A stretch of DNA of 64,000 bases from Anagrus nilaparvatae (GCA_022575985.1 JAKSXM010000238.1:14898001-14962000), one strand, 5' to 3'. Positions 21,987-46,167 are shown, numbered from the stretch's first letter. The notes: generated from the sequence alone by a model not told the origin. Numbers and translations are program-made.

Positions 21987-22997
21987 GAAACGTATGTATT
22001 TTTGGTCGCTGAAACCGATTTTGAAGATTTCATCCATTTTCGGATGGCCAGTTTTGAGTAATGGACGCTATATAATAAAAAATCGGCGAAAAATTAGCAT
22101 GATTGGTAATATCTTGAAAACAATTAATATAGCCTATTTTTGGTACCCCAATATGGTTTTTGGGGTCACTGATCACGATTTTGAATACAGATTTATAAAA
22201 ACCAAAATGGCGGACTCAAAATGGCGTATTTCTAACCTCAGAAACGGCGATTTATGCTGTTTTAAGCATATTTACGTTGTTTAATAAGTTTTTCGGGCCA
22301 GTTATAACGATTCTGAGGTCATATAGTAATTTTCAAAATAGCGGACTAAAAATGGCGGATTCCTAACCTCAAAATCGACAATAAATGCTATTTTAAGCAT
22401 TTCAACGTTTTACGTTTTTAGTTTTTGGGGTCAGTGATCACGATTCTAAGGTCAGATTTTTAATAAATTGTTTGAATTAGTTATTCTTTATGATTTGAAG
22501 ACACTTACAAGTAAATACTTTCCTATACCTTACATTGCTAATTAAATCGTGATCACCGACCCCAAAAACTTATAATAACACGTTAAAATAGCATTTATTG
22601 ACGATTTTGATGTTAGCAATCCGCCACTTTTAGCCCACTATTTTGAAAATTAAAAATATGACCTCAAAATCGTTATAACTGCTCCGAAAAACTTATTAAA
22701 CAACGTAAATATGCTTAAAACAGCATACATCGCCGTTTCTGAGGTTAGAAATACACCATTTTGAGTCCGCCATTTTGGTTTTTATAAATCTGTACTCAAA
22801 ATCGTGATCAGTGACCCCAAAAACCAAATTGGGGTACCAAAAATAGGCTATATTAGCAATTGTTTTCAAGATATTACCAATAATGCTAATTTTTCGCTGA
22901 TTTTTTTATTATATAGCGTCCATTACTCAAAACTGGCCATCCGAAAATTGATGAAACCTTCAAAATCGGTTTCAGTGATCAAAAATACATACGTTTC
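21987..22997. mobile_element. 1.0-kb foldback element
   Basis: The left arm begins GAAACGTATGTATTTTTGG and the right arm ends as its inverse. Matching blocks run in from both sides: CCGATTTTGAAG, TCGGATGGCCAGTTTTGAG, AGTAATGGACGCTATATAAT, CCAAAATGGCGGACTCAAAA, AAACGGCGAT and TTTTTGGGGTCAGTGATCAC. Arms are about 470 bp each with a short AT-rich loop near 22470-22530. A run of 12 G at about 21919-21930 lies just outside the left end. No coding sequence is visible. YY1-like ATGGCGG motifs are repeated through both arms. Confidence 0.75.
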
Positions 22998-22999
22998 AC

Positions 23000-23834
23000 T
23001 GAGGTGCATCCATTCTAGTGCTGATAAAATTTTTGGATGCATTTAACATTGCTGGCGCCTTGACTATTTCCTTTTTTAGGCGTTTTTTAGTGTATACTTG
23101 GTCCTCCGCCTTGGAAAATGAAAAATATAATGGAATATATATTGATTTTCCATTTAATATTCAATTTTATTCAACCCAAAAAATAATTTCTAATATAAAG
23201 AGCTTTTATTTTCGGATAAATTTTTAATTTACAATCGCCATTTTGAAAAATCTAATGCATTTCGCGGAGGTGAAAAATGAAAATTATTATCAAAAAATAA
23301 TATTTTTGTTAAACTCGAAAACTCCTAGATACGGAAATTTAATTTAAATTGATTGATGAACACTAAAACAATTGAAATTTCTTTTTAACAGTTTTTTTTT
23401 CGTGAGGGATATATAGGGCTTATAGACTACATTCCAAAAACAATAATTATTAAAAACATTATCATTTATTTTTATTTTTAAAAAATTTCTCGCTCTTTTT
23501 TGATTGACCAACCAGATTGGACTATTAACGGTGCTCTTTTACTGAGCGATCTGGAGCGCGATGCATTGTTTGTTTATTAGTTAACCAATCGCAGCTAAGA
23601 TTATACAAGCATCAACAAATAGCGATGAGCCTAATAAAATAAAATTCACGTCAAGCTCGGGATCACCGTGTAGTTAGTATATATATAAGTATACTATAAT
23701 ATCAAAATACATTCTATTGTACATATATAAATCACCTATATAAATCCGATATAAAGATGTAAATATTTAAACAGAATTTAATTGTAAACATACATGTTTT
23801 GGAGGTTTTGGAAAAAATGTTCGTTGTCTTGGAA
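23000..23834. other. Intergenic region upstream of GLMP
   Basis: No gene recognised. AT-rich with a GC-richer patch at about 23540-23660. The GLMP promoter should lie at its right end. Confidence 0.4.
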
Positions 23835-23844
23835 GTCACGTGAC
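23835..23844. promoter_or_regulatory. CLEAR element GTCACGTGAC upstream of GLMP
   Basis: Perfect copy of the palindrome that defines the CLEAR (lysosomal gene) motif, 164 bp before the start codon of the lysosomal gene GLMP. In animals this motif is bound by TFEB/MITF-type factors that co-regulate lysosomal genes. Position and target fit; binding is inferred. Confidence 0.6.
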
Positions 23845-24007
23845 AATGTAAAAAGCGTACACAATATGCAACACAATAAAATAATTGAAAAATAAGTCAT
23901 CCATATGACTTGTTTTTGCAATTAGATAATGAATCAGAATGAATTTGAATGTATTAAAAATGAATGACATATTTACAAGTTAATGCAGTTTATTAAAAAG
24001 CTCAGCA

Positions 24008-25560
24008 ATGTTTGCAGCCAAAGAATTTTTAAATTTTTTATTTTTAATTATTTTATCTTTGTTCATTAGTTCAGCTGTTTGTTTTAAAAGAACCGTAAGT
24101 TTAAAAAGTTTTTTTATGTATATATTTAACAATCTAACTGATCATCAATTTTGTCAATATAACAGTTTAAGAGTTCTGTAAATGAGAATTGCACAGAACT
24201 ATGTAAAGAAAAGCGGGTTATATTATTTTATGTAAAAGCTATGGGTCCAAATGATACGATACATCATTTATTTGATTTCACTTACAAACCAACAATGCTA
24301 ATGGCTGTCACTGATCCAACTGTTGTGCTCTCGATTAACTGGACTAAATATTTATCAGATGATCCAGTTAAATCTATAAAATTTTCTCAAAAGCCAATTT
24401 ATACATATGGTTTTGTTGTAGAAAAGGTAGGTTAACCGTTCTATAATTTAAGGTTGCTTTATTAAGGATGAAATAAAAATAATTTCTAGATTTTTGAATT
24501 CAACGATTATTGGGATAATGCAAGGATTGATACTGTTGGTGACAGAAACATTACAGAATTGAAAATGAATTATTTCAAATGGAAATATAAAAATTTTACC
24601 CAAATTGAAAATGCTATTCAAATTGACGTACTAGCTGATTCATATGCTGATGAAAAAAATAATGATTACAGAAATGGTTCAATTAATTTCACGGTATGTA
24701 TCAGTTTCAATTATTAATGCTCAAGAAAACTTATTTATTATTTTAAAAATTTTAGTTGCATGTATTTGGTTCAACAAGCTACTATTACAGTCCACCAAAT
24801 ATTCGCCATTCTGAAAATTCAACACAATTAGATATTGTAATAAATAATTTAGACACATGTAAAAATTATTCTAGTAGTAGGTTTGCCTATGAATTATCAA
24901 TAATCTCTGAAACTGATCCTAACATTGATTTAACTTTGGATACTAAATCAACAATAGACGATGAATATTCTCCAGGAATTTTCAATGTAATAATTTTTTT
25001 TATTTTTAAGCAAAATAATAAATACAATTTTTCAATTTGTATTTTAGATAATAAAACTAGGTATTCCTAATAATACAAATGCAGCATATATTGAATGGAA
25101 GCCTGTGTCATATTTAAATAAAAAACGAGAAGCAGCTGCTTCAACAGAAGTAGTTAGTTACAATAAAGTGAAGGTAAACAATTTTACAGATTTTGACAGA
25201 GGTACTTTCTTATCGATTTATGATACAAATGAGCTATTCAGTTTTCTTGTTCAAAAAATGAATATATCAGTTGGAGAAAAGAATGACAAATTTTATAGAC
25301 ACACAAAATACTCAACTTTGTAAGATATACTTAGAATAAGCAAAAGAAATTAAAGATTCAATAGAAAAATTAATTTTACTTAATTTTGTAGAACTTTAAT
25401 CATTGGTAATGGCTCTACGCCTGGAGATTGGTTTTCAATGGACGTTATAATGTTTTTGATTACAATTGGCATTGTTCTTCCATTAATAATCATAGTAGGA
25501 GCTGCAACTTATTTATACAGGCGAAGGGATCGAAATCAATATGAACTATTTGATGATTAA
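24008..25560 (+). CDS. GLMP: Glycosylated lysosomal membrane protein (GLMP / NCU-G1)
   Basis: Complete, 407 residues (human 406) in six exons: 24008-24094, 24166-24426, 24490-24693, 24756-24986, 25048-25319 and 25392-25560. It has an N-terminal hydrophobic signal (LNFLFLIILSLFISSAVC), a long luminal domain with many N-glycosylation sequons, the family signature DDEYSPGIF, a single membrane segment at about residues 369-391 (VIMFLITIGIVLPLIIIVGA), and a short cytosolic tail RRRDRNQYELFDD. YELF at 402-405 is a YxxPhi lysosomal sorting signal. The family protects and partners the lysosomal dipeptide exporter MFSD1. The upstream GTCACGTGAC suggests control with other lysosomal genes. Confidence 0.92.
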
Positions 25561-25884
25561 TACTTACTCAAACAAGTTTTTTTTAAGGTTTTTAGGTTTT
25601 TATTTAAAATAAAATGAAAATGAATTTTTAGTGTTAAGCTTTTCGTTTATTGAAAATACTTCTGTAAAACGTGTGAATTGGCCAGGCCACAATAAATAAA
25701 GAAAAATTGATGAATTCTTATAATAAATGAAAAATAAAATTGACATAAGGTCCATTAACATATAATATATCGCTTCTCTCCTTACATTACAATAATTTCG
25801 TGTATAACAAAGCGGTAACAATATATATATATATATATTTATATATATTATATATATATATATGTATAAAAATTACATGTATAC

Positions 25885-25917
<33 letters not shown>

Positions 25918-27327
25918 TTATATGGGACTTTTTAAACTAATATGTAATTGTATTTATATATTTAATTAATAACAAAATCTTTTTCAAAGACTTCTCATTA
26001 TTAAATTCTTCCGTAAAATAACAGTAGGATTCACAAGCTCGTTATAGAAATTTTAATGTGCACCTACCAAAAATGCATTTTCGTTGTAACGAAAGAATTT
26101 CCCTAAGCACAGTTTATCTTTTCTAATTAAGTAATGGAACAACTAATCTACAGTTATATATTAGATAAATAATATGGCAGTTGTTGATAAATTGGCCGGT
26201 TTTACAAGAAGAAGAATGCAAATTTGAACTTGATGCTATAAGTAATTAGAAACGCTCGAGAATTATTTAGTTATTTTTGTGAGGGGAAGTTTCCTCGTCG
26301 TTTCTAATCGACAGTGATTGCAGGCAAAAAAGATCGGTCGAGGAAGTCCGGTCGTTTTTTGATGCAACTTAAATGGACTGGATATCGGACGCGCTGGGAC
26401 GGCAAGCATGCATCTTTATAGAAAAAATATTAATTTATTTATTTATTTACGGACGTTGTTTGTTAAGTTCAGTTTGCATTCTAATTCTAATTCTAATCGT
26501 CCTTTTGCCGTGAAAAGCGTACATTATATAGAAGAGATCGTGCAAGAACATTTTTCGTTTCACACATGACACTTGCAATCTTGCATACATATTTATTTAT
26601 AATAAGCAGCGAATTTTTGAATAAGTTAATTTTTTTAGCAAAAATCTTAAAGAATCTTAATAAGATATTTACAGACTGAATCCTTCGACGACAGGGCGAC
26701 GACCTCTACACTGCCTATTTACATGAGAGTTTGACGTAACAAGAGAGTACTTATGTAATAATTATTGTACGATAAAATTTTAAAGAAAAATGTTCCCATT
26801 TTTTCATTAATCTTATAATGTAGAGCTTACATCGACTAAAATTATGTTTCGCTGCAAATATATCTCTTTATCTTTTTCTCTCTATATACTAAGTACTTGC
26901 GTATAAAAAGTAGAACACAGCATATAGCAAAGCTTTTTATTAAATGCACGTTCATTGTCAGGAGGAGCAGGCAAAGGAAAGAACAAAATGACAATGGGCA
27001 TGAATTTATTAGAAAAATTTTCTTGCTAACGCAATTATCAGTCGATTTCGTATTTAATAAAAATTATTATAAAAAATCCTATAAAAAACACGATAACCCC
27101 CTCGCCGCCCGCAATAAACGTGCTTCAATAAAAAGCGCTATAACGCGTTAATTTATAATAATAAAAGGCAACTCGTTGGAATATATCTTAAGGACTTATG
27201 TAACAATAACAATCATTAAAGCATATCAACGGAAAATATATATCATATAATTTATAATTTATATTTATATTTATTTATATCGCTTTTACGAAAAACTCTC
27301 ATTCGAACCGCCGTCGAAAGACGATTA
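25561..27327. other. Intergenic region between the convergent genes GLMP and para
   Basis: Contains the GLMP 3' UTR, with an AATAAA-type signal within the first 60 bp, and presumably a long para 3' UTR reading from the right. No coding sequence. A TA microsatellite lies at 25821-25920. Confidence 0.5.
25821..25920. repeat. (TA)n microsatellite
   Basis: Two near-pure TA tracts separated by a short AAATTACATGTATAC spacer. Likely length-variable. Confidence 0.9.
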
Positions 27328-39372
<12,045 letters not shown>

Positions 39373-40007
39373 TGTCTGCTCGACTTTTGCTAACAGTATT
39401 TATTATTATTTTTATTATTATTATTTTTAATGCTTTTTTTCCCTAGTATTTTTTTTAGTCCACCGGCTCTGAATCTCGTTCGGACGGAAGGTCGCCTGCT
39501 CCTTGTTATTTTTCTTATGAATTTTTGGCCCTTCTGCCTGCTACTGTCCTCCTTTCTTTTCAACTTCGTACCAAGAATTTTCATGTCCAATATTCGATTG
39601 TCGGGCCTTACTGACGAATTCAACTTTTCTTGTCACTAACTATGAATTTAACCTAACGCCCGGCTGAAACCCTCGCATCTGAAACAAATTTTTACTCAGA
39701 GTAAAACCTGAAATCATCCATATCTACAAATTAAAATAAAATTCTTTTGTCAATGCATGTGCATGAGATGGGCTACTAACCCAGTTCGGTAAGAGAAGGT
39801 CATTCCATTCCCTCTCCTAAAGTACGGGGCGCGCTTGCGTTGGGTGGAGCTCTTTTAGGACATCAGACTTGTTGTTATTCCAAACCGGTTTTAAGGAAAT
39901 TAAACGAAAAAGTTCGTAATCATTAAATAATTTTCTTATGCCAGTCTCTGTAATTTGCGTAAACTCCTACTCTTACCCGCAGCACGTGAAATCCTACAAG
40001 TTAAAAT

Positions 40008-40031
40008 TTCTCACTCTCTCTCTCTCTCTCT
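40008..40031. repeat. (CT)n tract
   Basis: Near-pure CT dinucleotide run upstream of para. It reads (GA)n on the para strand. Confidence 0.8.
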
Positions 40032-40845
40032 TCGAGGAATCCGCTCCACAACACAAAAGTCAAATCGAATTAAATACGAAATTTCAATGGATCGCTCAAT
40101 TTAGAAACAACATTTTTACAATTACAAAGCTTACGTAACGAAGGTTTATCGAAAGGATCAATACGTCATTCAACCAAAACCCAACTAAATTTTTACGGCT
40201 GACCGACATTGACTTGTTCTACTTGCACCGGGCATTACTCCGGACTCCGGATAACTTCGAAGAAATCTACGTTTATAAGCAACCTCGTTTACAAATTGCA
40301 TATTACTTACTCTGATTTTTTTATCAGCTCCTTTTCCTTTTTCTTTCATTTTCTCATTTTCTCAGTTTCTTATTTTTTCTTGCATGCTTTTGGGCAAAAA
40401 CGAAAGAAAACCACGCACAAAAACTTTTTATTAGATAGGCACATGAAATTTCCAAATAACGTTTAAATTTATTTGCAGCAGAGAAAATTTATAAGTAAGT
40501 AGTGCAAGAGAAGTATATGTGTATTTATGGTTCTTGCTCGCGTTTGCGCAATTCTCTCTGTATGCAATGTAATATATCCTCGTTGCTGCAGTAAAACACC
40601 CTGGAGAACATAACGGTCGCTGCTAATTATTTATTTATCCCTATTCCTAAAATATAAACAAGGCTTTCTTGGAAAGATTTTTAAAACTGAATTAAATCCA
40701 TCACTGTACTTTCTAATCATCATGACTTTGGTTTAGCTTCTTTTATCAGGGCCCAAGACATGCTGTCATTCGAAAAATTAAAACCTGCAGGGCGCGGTAG
40801 AACTTGCTCTTTCTGCAAAAGCATTCTTAGTCTGTGCAGTTGCAC

Positions 40846-40880
40846 TTTCTCTCTCTCTCTCTCTCTCTCTCTCCCTCTCT
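40846..40880. repeat. (CT)n tract
   Basis: Second, longer CT run with a single CCC interruption. It reads (GA)n on the para strand. Confidence 0.8.
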
Positions 40881-41759
40881 TTTCTCTATCTCTGTCCTAA
40901 TAATCACAAGTTATACTTTTTTTTAAATAATTTTTTAATAATCTCAGCTAATAAATTATAGAACAAAATTCACGACACACTGACACACTGTCACATAAAA
41001 TTTGTCCCAGATAAATAATATTTTCATATGTTTATCATTGCTGGGTGTTTGTAATTGCCTTACCCGAAGGCATACTTGATATACGTGTACTAAAGTTTCA
41101 GCAAATAATAAATTATTATCTTATTATCTTGCTTTCCTCCTCCTTCCGCAACTCGGAACCAAGTGTATTTTCGTTAAAGCCAGGAACTGCCCGGAGCCCC
41201 ACGATTATTATTACTTGCGCGCGCAGATCTTTTGCAAAGATATTACAATGGAAAAGTGTTGGTTTACTATAGTATATAATCGTTTTTTTTTTACGGGGGG
41301 CTGATTTTCTTAAATGCAGGTATACCGTGCATTCTAAATTAGCGCACGCAGAAAAGGAAGTGCTATGCGGCGTTGGAGAACTAAAGAAAGGGGTATCACT
41401 ACGCGAGTAGTGAATGTCCGAGTTTGGTCAGACTGGGTATCTATGAGAAACATTGTTAAAGTTCCTTAGATAAAAAAAATCATTTACTTAAAGCAAAGTA
41501 GTTGGATGAAAATTTTCTTTCTTGGAAAATAAAAGTGAATTCTGAAGAGGAAGAAAATTTGGTGCGAATGCACTCAAAATGAACTCGTAGTTCTGTGTCA
41601 CGGATGGATCAATGAAAATGCACCGGTGGGTCGTCGCTCGTACGCGCAATCCCTTTGAATTCCTTGGCGACTGCGCGCCTTGTCCTTTTCTTTCTTATTT
41701 GCTCACGTTTTTTGAGCTACTACATACCATAAAGCTTACAATTATGTATTTTTTTCATC

Positions 41760-43076
41760 TTATGTAAAAATCTTAATATCTTGCCTATTTCCATTTCTGT
41801 ATATACCAATATCAAGAATTTAAAAGTTAAATTATGACAAAGCCACTTTATTTTTCGCGTTTTTCTTAAAACTTACTCAAAAGTTGCTCATACATATTTA
41901 TTAGGGTATCCTTTATTTCCTAAACTGAGCGCAGAAATAAATACCGGCTCGTATATGGTACTTCGGGTCTTAAAACTATTTCCAGTTTCCCGATTTGCAA
42001 TTGCAAATAATAAAAATCGGAAAAAAATAGGAACAGGATTTTAAAAACCTTTTTAACAACTTTTTGCTACTTAATTGTTCAAAAAGCTTGTAGTATAACA
42101 AAATATTTTTAAAAATCTGTAATTCAGAACACAACAAGCTATTTTTAGGCATATTTGATTCTCCGTCACTAATATAAGAAGTATGCAATTTTACAAAAAA
42201 TCAATGAATAAAGCAGAAAAATTGCAATTGGCATGGACAATTTCTTTTTTAGCGTTTATAAATTATTTACAGTTTTTTTTTTTTAATATTTCGTTACTAA
42301 AAACATTTTCATTTGCTAATTGTCACCCTATTTTTTTTTAGAAAATAGATTTATTTATGACCTGAAGTTTCATATTCGAACTGGTATATTTTTATCTAAA
42401 ATTGGAAAATTCTAATATTGATACAAACAAATTACACCTAAATATTAGCCGGTTTATGACAAAACATTCCAGGTACCCAACATTCGTACCAACGGGCCTA
42501 AAACTACCAGCCTTCATGCATGCATTTCTTTCATAAAGCTTGTGCAAGGCTGCTTATTTTATGATTTGAAATTTTTAGTTTCCGATTCCGAAAATTATAC
42601 TCCTAGTACCGAAAAACCATATATTTCAATCGATTTTGAACGCTATTTTAATATACATATTTCATAAGAAACTTTTCTAATTGTCTTCCAAATGAGAGAT
42701 AATGTGTTTTTGAGGTTGCTTATTTACGAGCCCAAAGTGGAGGAGGTCGAGTCCTAGACTCCTCTGCCTAATACCATTAATGAAACGACCCCGCACAAAA
42801 GGATAGGAAATGGAGTTTCGGTCGAATTGGCTGAATTTTTGATATGTTGTAGGTTTCATCATTCTGAACAAAAGTCTCAATGGACACAAAGCTCAAAAGT
42901 CCCAACTATATAAAAAATTATATTAAAAAATGTATCCTGTTTTTTCCTTTTTTCTTATTTTGATATGGTATAGTTTTTACCCCCTGTAATTACTACTTAT
43001 ATCCCAATTTTGGTACCTTATAAAAAGATCCCAAAATTTTTTTATATTAAGTGTGTTATGTTATGTTACTCATGAC
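41760..43076. other. Intergenic region, nothing recognised
   Basis: AT-rich with short open frames only. No repeat structure or gene was identified. Confidence 0.4.
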
Positions 43077-43622
43077 TTAACTCATTAACGCCAGGGCGGA
43101 GTTTTGGAAATGAGCAAAAACCAAGAACCCCTTTTGGGGGTAGTTTTAACCAATTTAGGGGTGAAACTTTAATTGTATGGTGCAAATCTGAGTGCTCAAA
43201 ATGCGAATATGTAAAAAACCCTTTTTTGGGGGTACCACAGTTTTTGCAAATTTAAGGGTGAAGCCCCAATTTCTCTGCCAAATGACTCCGTTTTTCGTGT
43301 TCAGCGAGCCAAAAAACCAATAGTAGAACAAATCTGGTGTTCGTCAGTGATAATACAACCAAACCCGTATTTTGGCTGGAGTACCACCCTTATCCACTTT
43401 TTCAGGGTTGTAAATAGGGCCAAAATGTATCAGACCTCAATGTATACGAAGTTTACTTAAATTTACATAAAAAATATTATTTTCAAACATTTTTAATAAA
43501 ATTGGATACTTTTTTCATTGCTTTTTCCAAAAATTTCCTAACTATTTAGCCACTTATCTATACGGGAATATACTTATTTTTGCTCATTTCCAAAACTCTC
43601 CGCCCCGGCGTTAATAAGTTAA
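43077..43622. mobile_element. TTAA-flanked MITE (piggyBac-type)
   Basis: The element runs from 43081 to 43618 and is flanked by TTAA on both sides (43077-43080, 43619-43622). Terminal inverted repeats CTCATTAACGCCAGGGCGGA and CTTATTAACGCCGGGGCGGA (right, reverse complement) match at 18 of 20 positions and extend to TTTTGGAAATGAGCAAAAA. The TTAA duplication is the mark of piggyBac-superfamily transposition. There is no transposase, so it is non-autonomous. Confidence 0.75.
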
Positions 43623-43896
43623 GACCTTTTTGACCCCTGATTCGGATTCAGCCACTGGTAATTGGTATAGTTAATCTCAAAATGGTTAGCGGTTTTAGGC
43701 CCCCCTCCCCCACTCAGATTTTGACTGGAGTATATTTTGGTGTTTCTATATAGGCCCAGAAGGCATTGGACCCATGTACCTAAACGAGAGAGGGGGAGGC
43801 AAAGGTTCAAGACTATTTGCAGTTTTTATCTATTAATGTTTAACATAAAACTTTCTTTTCACGGTATAAGAAGAAATCAAACACTTACTTATGCAT

Positions 43897-44205
43897 ATTG
43901 AGTCCGGCCTTTACCCATACTTAAAAAGGAAATTGGAGATTCGAAATGGCGATTTTTATAATTTTAGGTTTGGCTTGAATTGAAAACATAATAAATCCCC
44001 CTTTTTAAAAATTTGAATTATTATAATAGTTGTTAAAAAGTATATTTTAGATAATTATTTTAATTATAAAATTATGTTTATAATGTTAGTTATTATATTT
44101 TATGCAACATTTTTACTTATTTTCAACTCAAGCAAGACCTGAAGTTTTAAAAATTGCCGTTTAACAACGACAATTTTTTTTTGGAGTTGGTAAGAGCTGT
44201 ATGAA
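43897..44205. mobile_element. ATTGAGTCCG element, degenerate copy
   Basis: Begins ATTGAGTCCGGCCTTTACCC, then AATGGCGATTTTTATAA and GGCTTGAATTGAAAACATAA. The right arm is the weaker inverse (CTCAAGCAAGACCTGAAGTT, AAAATTGCCGTTTAACAACG). Same family as 45525-45851 but clearly older. The right end is approximate. Confidence 0.7.
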
Positions 44206-44860
44206 GGATTCTCCTGAAAATATAAATTTATTTTATTTAAATATTAAAAAATTTTATAACTGGTTTGTTTTCACCCAACTAACGGTCATGGAACATGTGC
44301 ACTTATAACAGTTTTAAAGTATAATCCTTGGATTATAAGTTCTAAAACTGAAATTACAATAAATCCCGAAATATAAATTATCCTAACTCCATAAACCTAA
44401 AGACAGGGCCTGATCGAAAATATTTTAAGTTCATTTCATCCTCCCCACTACCCCTGCCAAGTTGGACTTTTTCAAATACCCCATCTAATGAACATGTTTC
44501 ATGTTAATATAAATAAAATACGCTTTTTAGAAGGTAAATTTTTTTTAATTTTTATGAACCTCAATCAACTTAGCAGCATTGTTTAAAAATACATTCATCT
44601 TTTATTATGTATATATTTTTTTTTTAATTTAATTTTTTGGTAAGGATACTGATGGTCTTTTGACACTTTTCACTTCTAGGTATTAGCTGCATAACTACGA
44701 AAAAAATATAAAATATGTGCACAAAAAATAATTAACAAATTAATGTAAATTTTTATAAACAAAACTTGTTATTTTTCTTCAAAATTAATTAATTTATCCT
44801 TTCAAATATAAACTTTCAGTCCTCCATTAAATGAAAGCAACTAATTCAATATAAATAATA
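44206..44860. other. Intergenic region, nothing recognised
   Basis: AT-rich. The LSM2 3' UTR lies at its right end. No other feature was seen. Confidence 0.4.
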
Positions 44861-45359
44861 CTATCGAGTTTGTGCTGCAGCTTCTTTTCTAGCAGCATCT
44901 TGCAAAAGTTGTGTATCAACTTCATCACCAGGTAACTGTACGTATCTGACAACGGAACCTCTGATGAAACAATTTTTAACAGAAAGCTGTAAAAATAAAA
45001 AATATTAATTTTTAGTTATTTCAAATCCTTTATAAAATTTACCATGTGAGGATATTTGTCTGGATCTGTTACACTAATATCTGTGAGTTTGATATTTAAA
45101 TACTGATCTACCGAATGCAATGTTCCACAAATGCTAAAAAAATTTAAATATATATTTATAAATAACTGCTAAAAATTAAAAAGATTAATAATTACCTGAG
45201 ATCATTTTTTAATTCAACAACCACATCTTTGCCAACCAATGATTTAAAAAACGAGTAAAATAGCTGTAAAAATACAAAATATATAGGTTATGATAAATTA
45301 AGAGTTTCTAGTTTGTATTCTGTTGATAAAAATAACGAAAATAATTAGAATTTTACCAT
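44861..45359 (-). CDS. LSM2: U6 snRNA-associated Sm-like protein LSm2
   Basis: Complete, 95 residues, identical in length to human LSM2. Exons: 45359-45357 (the ATG alone), 45263-45196, 45133-45043 and 44986-44861. The product has the Sm1 motif (VVVELKNDLSICGTLHSVDQ then YLNIKL) and the Sm2 motif (CFIRGSVVRYVQLP), and ends AARKEAAAQTR. LSm2 is part of the LSm2-8 ring that binds the U6 snRNA 3' end in the nucleus and the LSm1-7 ring in cytoplasmic mRNA decay. A start codon alone in its exon is unusual but the splice consensus and the conserved LFYSFFKSL that follows support it. It is divergent from RFC4, with a MITE between them. Confidence 0.95.
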
Positions 45360-45524
45360 CTTTGAATCACCAAATTAAGAAAAATACGCAATATTTATGT
45401 CTCAAATATGCAATATTTATGTTATTTCATACACAATGTTTATGAAATAACAATTTTGTACACCAATCAGCCGGTATTTAAAAAATATAAATAAAAACAA
45501 TTTGATTTTGTTTCCTTAGTTGGT

Positions 45525-45851
45525 ATTGAGTCCGACCCTTCCCTACTCCAAACAAAAAATGGAGCTGTGAAACGGCGATTTTTATAACTTTAGGTCCGGC
45601 TTGAATTGAAAACATAAACAACATTAAACTATACTTTTTTTTTAATTTTTGAATTGTTAAAATAACTGTTAAAATACATGTTTTAAATAGTTATTTGTGG
45701 TTATTTTAATTATAAAATGGTTTTTAATGTTAATTATTATATTTTATGCAAAATTTTAACTTATTTTCAATTCAAGCCGGACCTAAAGTTATAAAAATTG
45801 CCGTTTCACAGCTCCAATTTTCTTTTGAAGTGGGGAAGGGTCGGACTCAAT
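45525..45851. mobile_element. ATTGAGTCCG element, best copy (327-bp MITE)
   Basis: Terminal inverted repeats of about 90 bp: ATTGAGTCCGACCCTTCCCT and its inverse AGGGTCGGACTCAAT (with a few changes), then TGGAGCTGTGAAACGGC and ACTTTAGGTCCGGCTTGAAT on both arms. Flanks TTGGT on both sides suggest a short target duplication. It sits between the divergent starts of LSM2 (166 bp away) and RFC4 (317 bp away). Related copies are at 10584 and 43897. Confidence 0.8.
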
Positions 45852-46167
45852 TGGTTAATTGGATATCTAGTTAGTACGAATAGTTAAGCAACATTAAGGT
45901 ACGTTTACATAATAAGGCAATATTTTTTCGGTCCACCTTCTTGTTTACTTTTTAATTTTATTTTCATAAAATAATTATTTATTGTTTATATTATTAACCC
46001 ACGTGCGCCTATGAGCAATATTGTTAAAAAAATCCAACAATATCGCTGCCAACCACTTTAAAAAGCAACTTATTGATAAATGCGATGTAAATGTACCTTT
46101 ATTTCAGATTCAGACAAACTTAAGCGGGAAAGTGTATTTATAAATTCTTGGCAAGTTTTTAATAAAA

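Larger units (their letters stand above)
39373..41760 (-). promoter_or_regulatory. para: Probable para 5' UTR and promoter region
   Basis: No coding sequence. GC-richer blocks at about 39740-39860, 41130-41230 and 41580-41700 stand out from the AT-rich background and would suit non-coding first exons or promoter sequence. Two (CT)n tracts lie within it, which can be GAGA-factor binding sites. The first coding exon of para begins at its left edge. No TSS can be set by eye. Confidence 0.4.

Noticed and set aside
24241..24435. Start of GLMP at the internal ATG 24241
   Set aside because: The upstream ATG at 24008 opens a signal peptide and an exon that joins in frame; a lysosomal membrane protein needs that signal.
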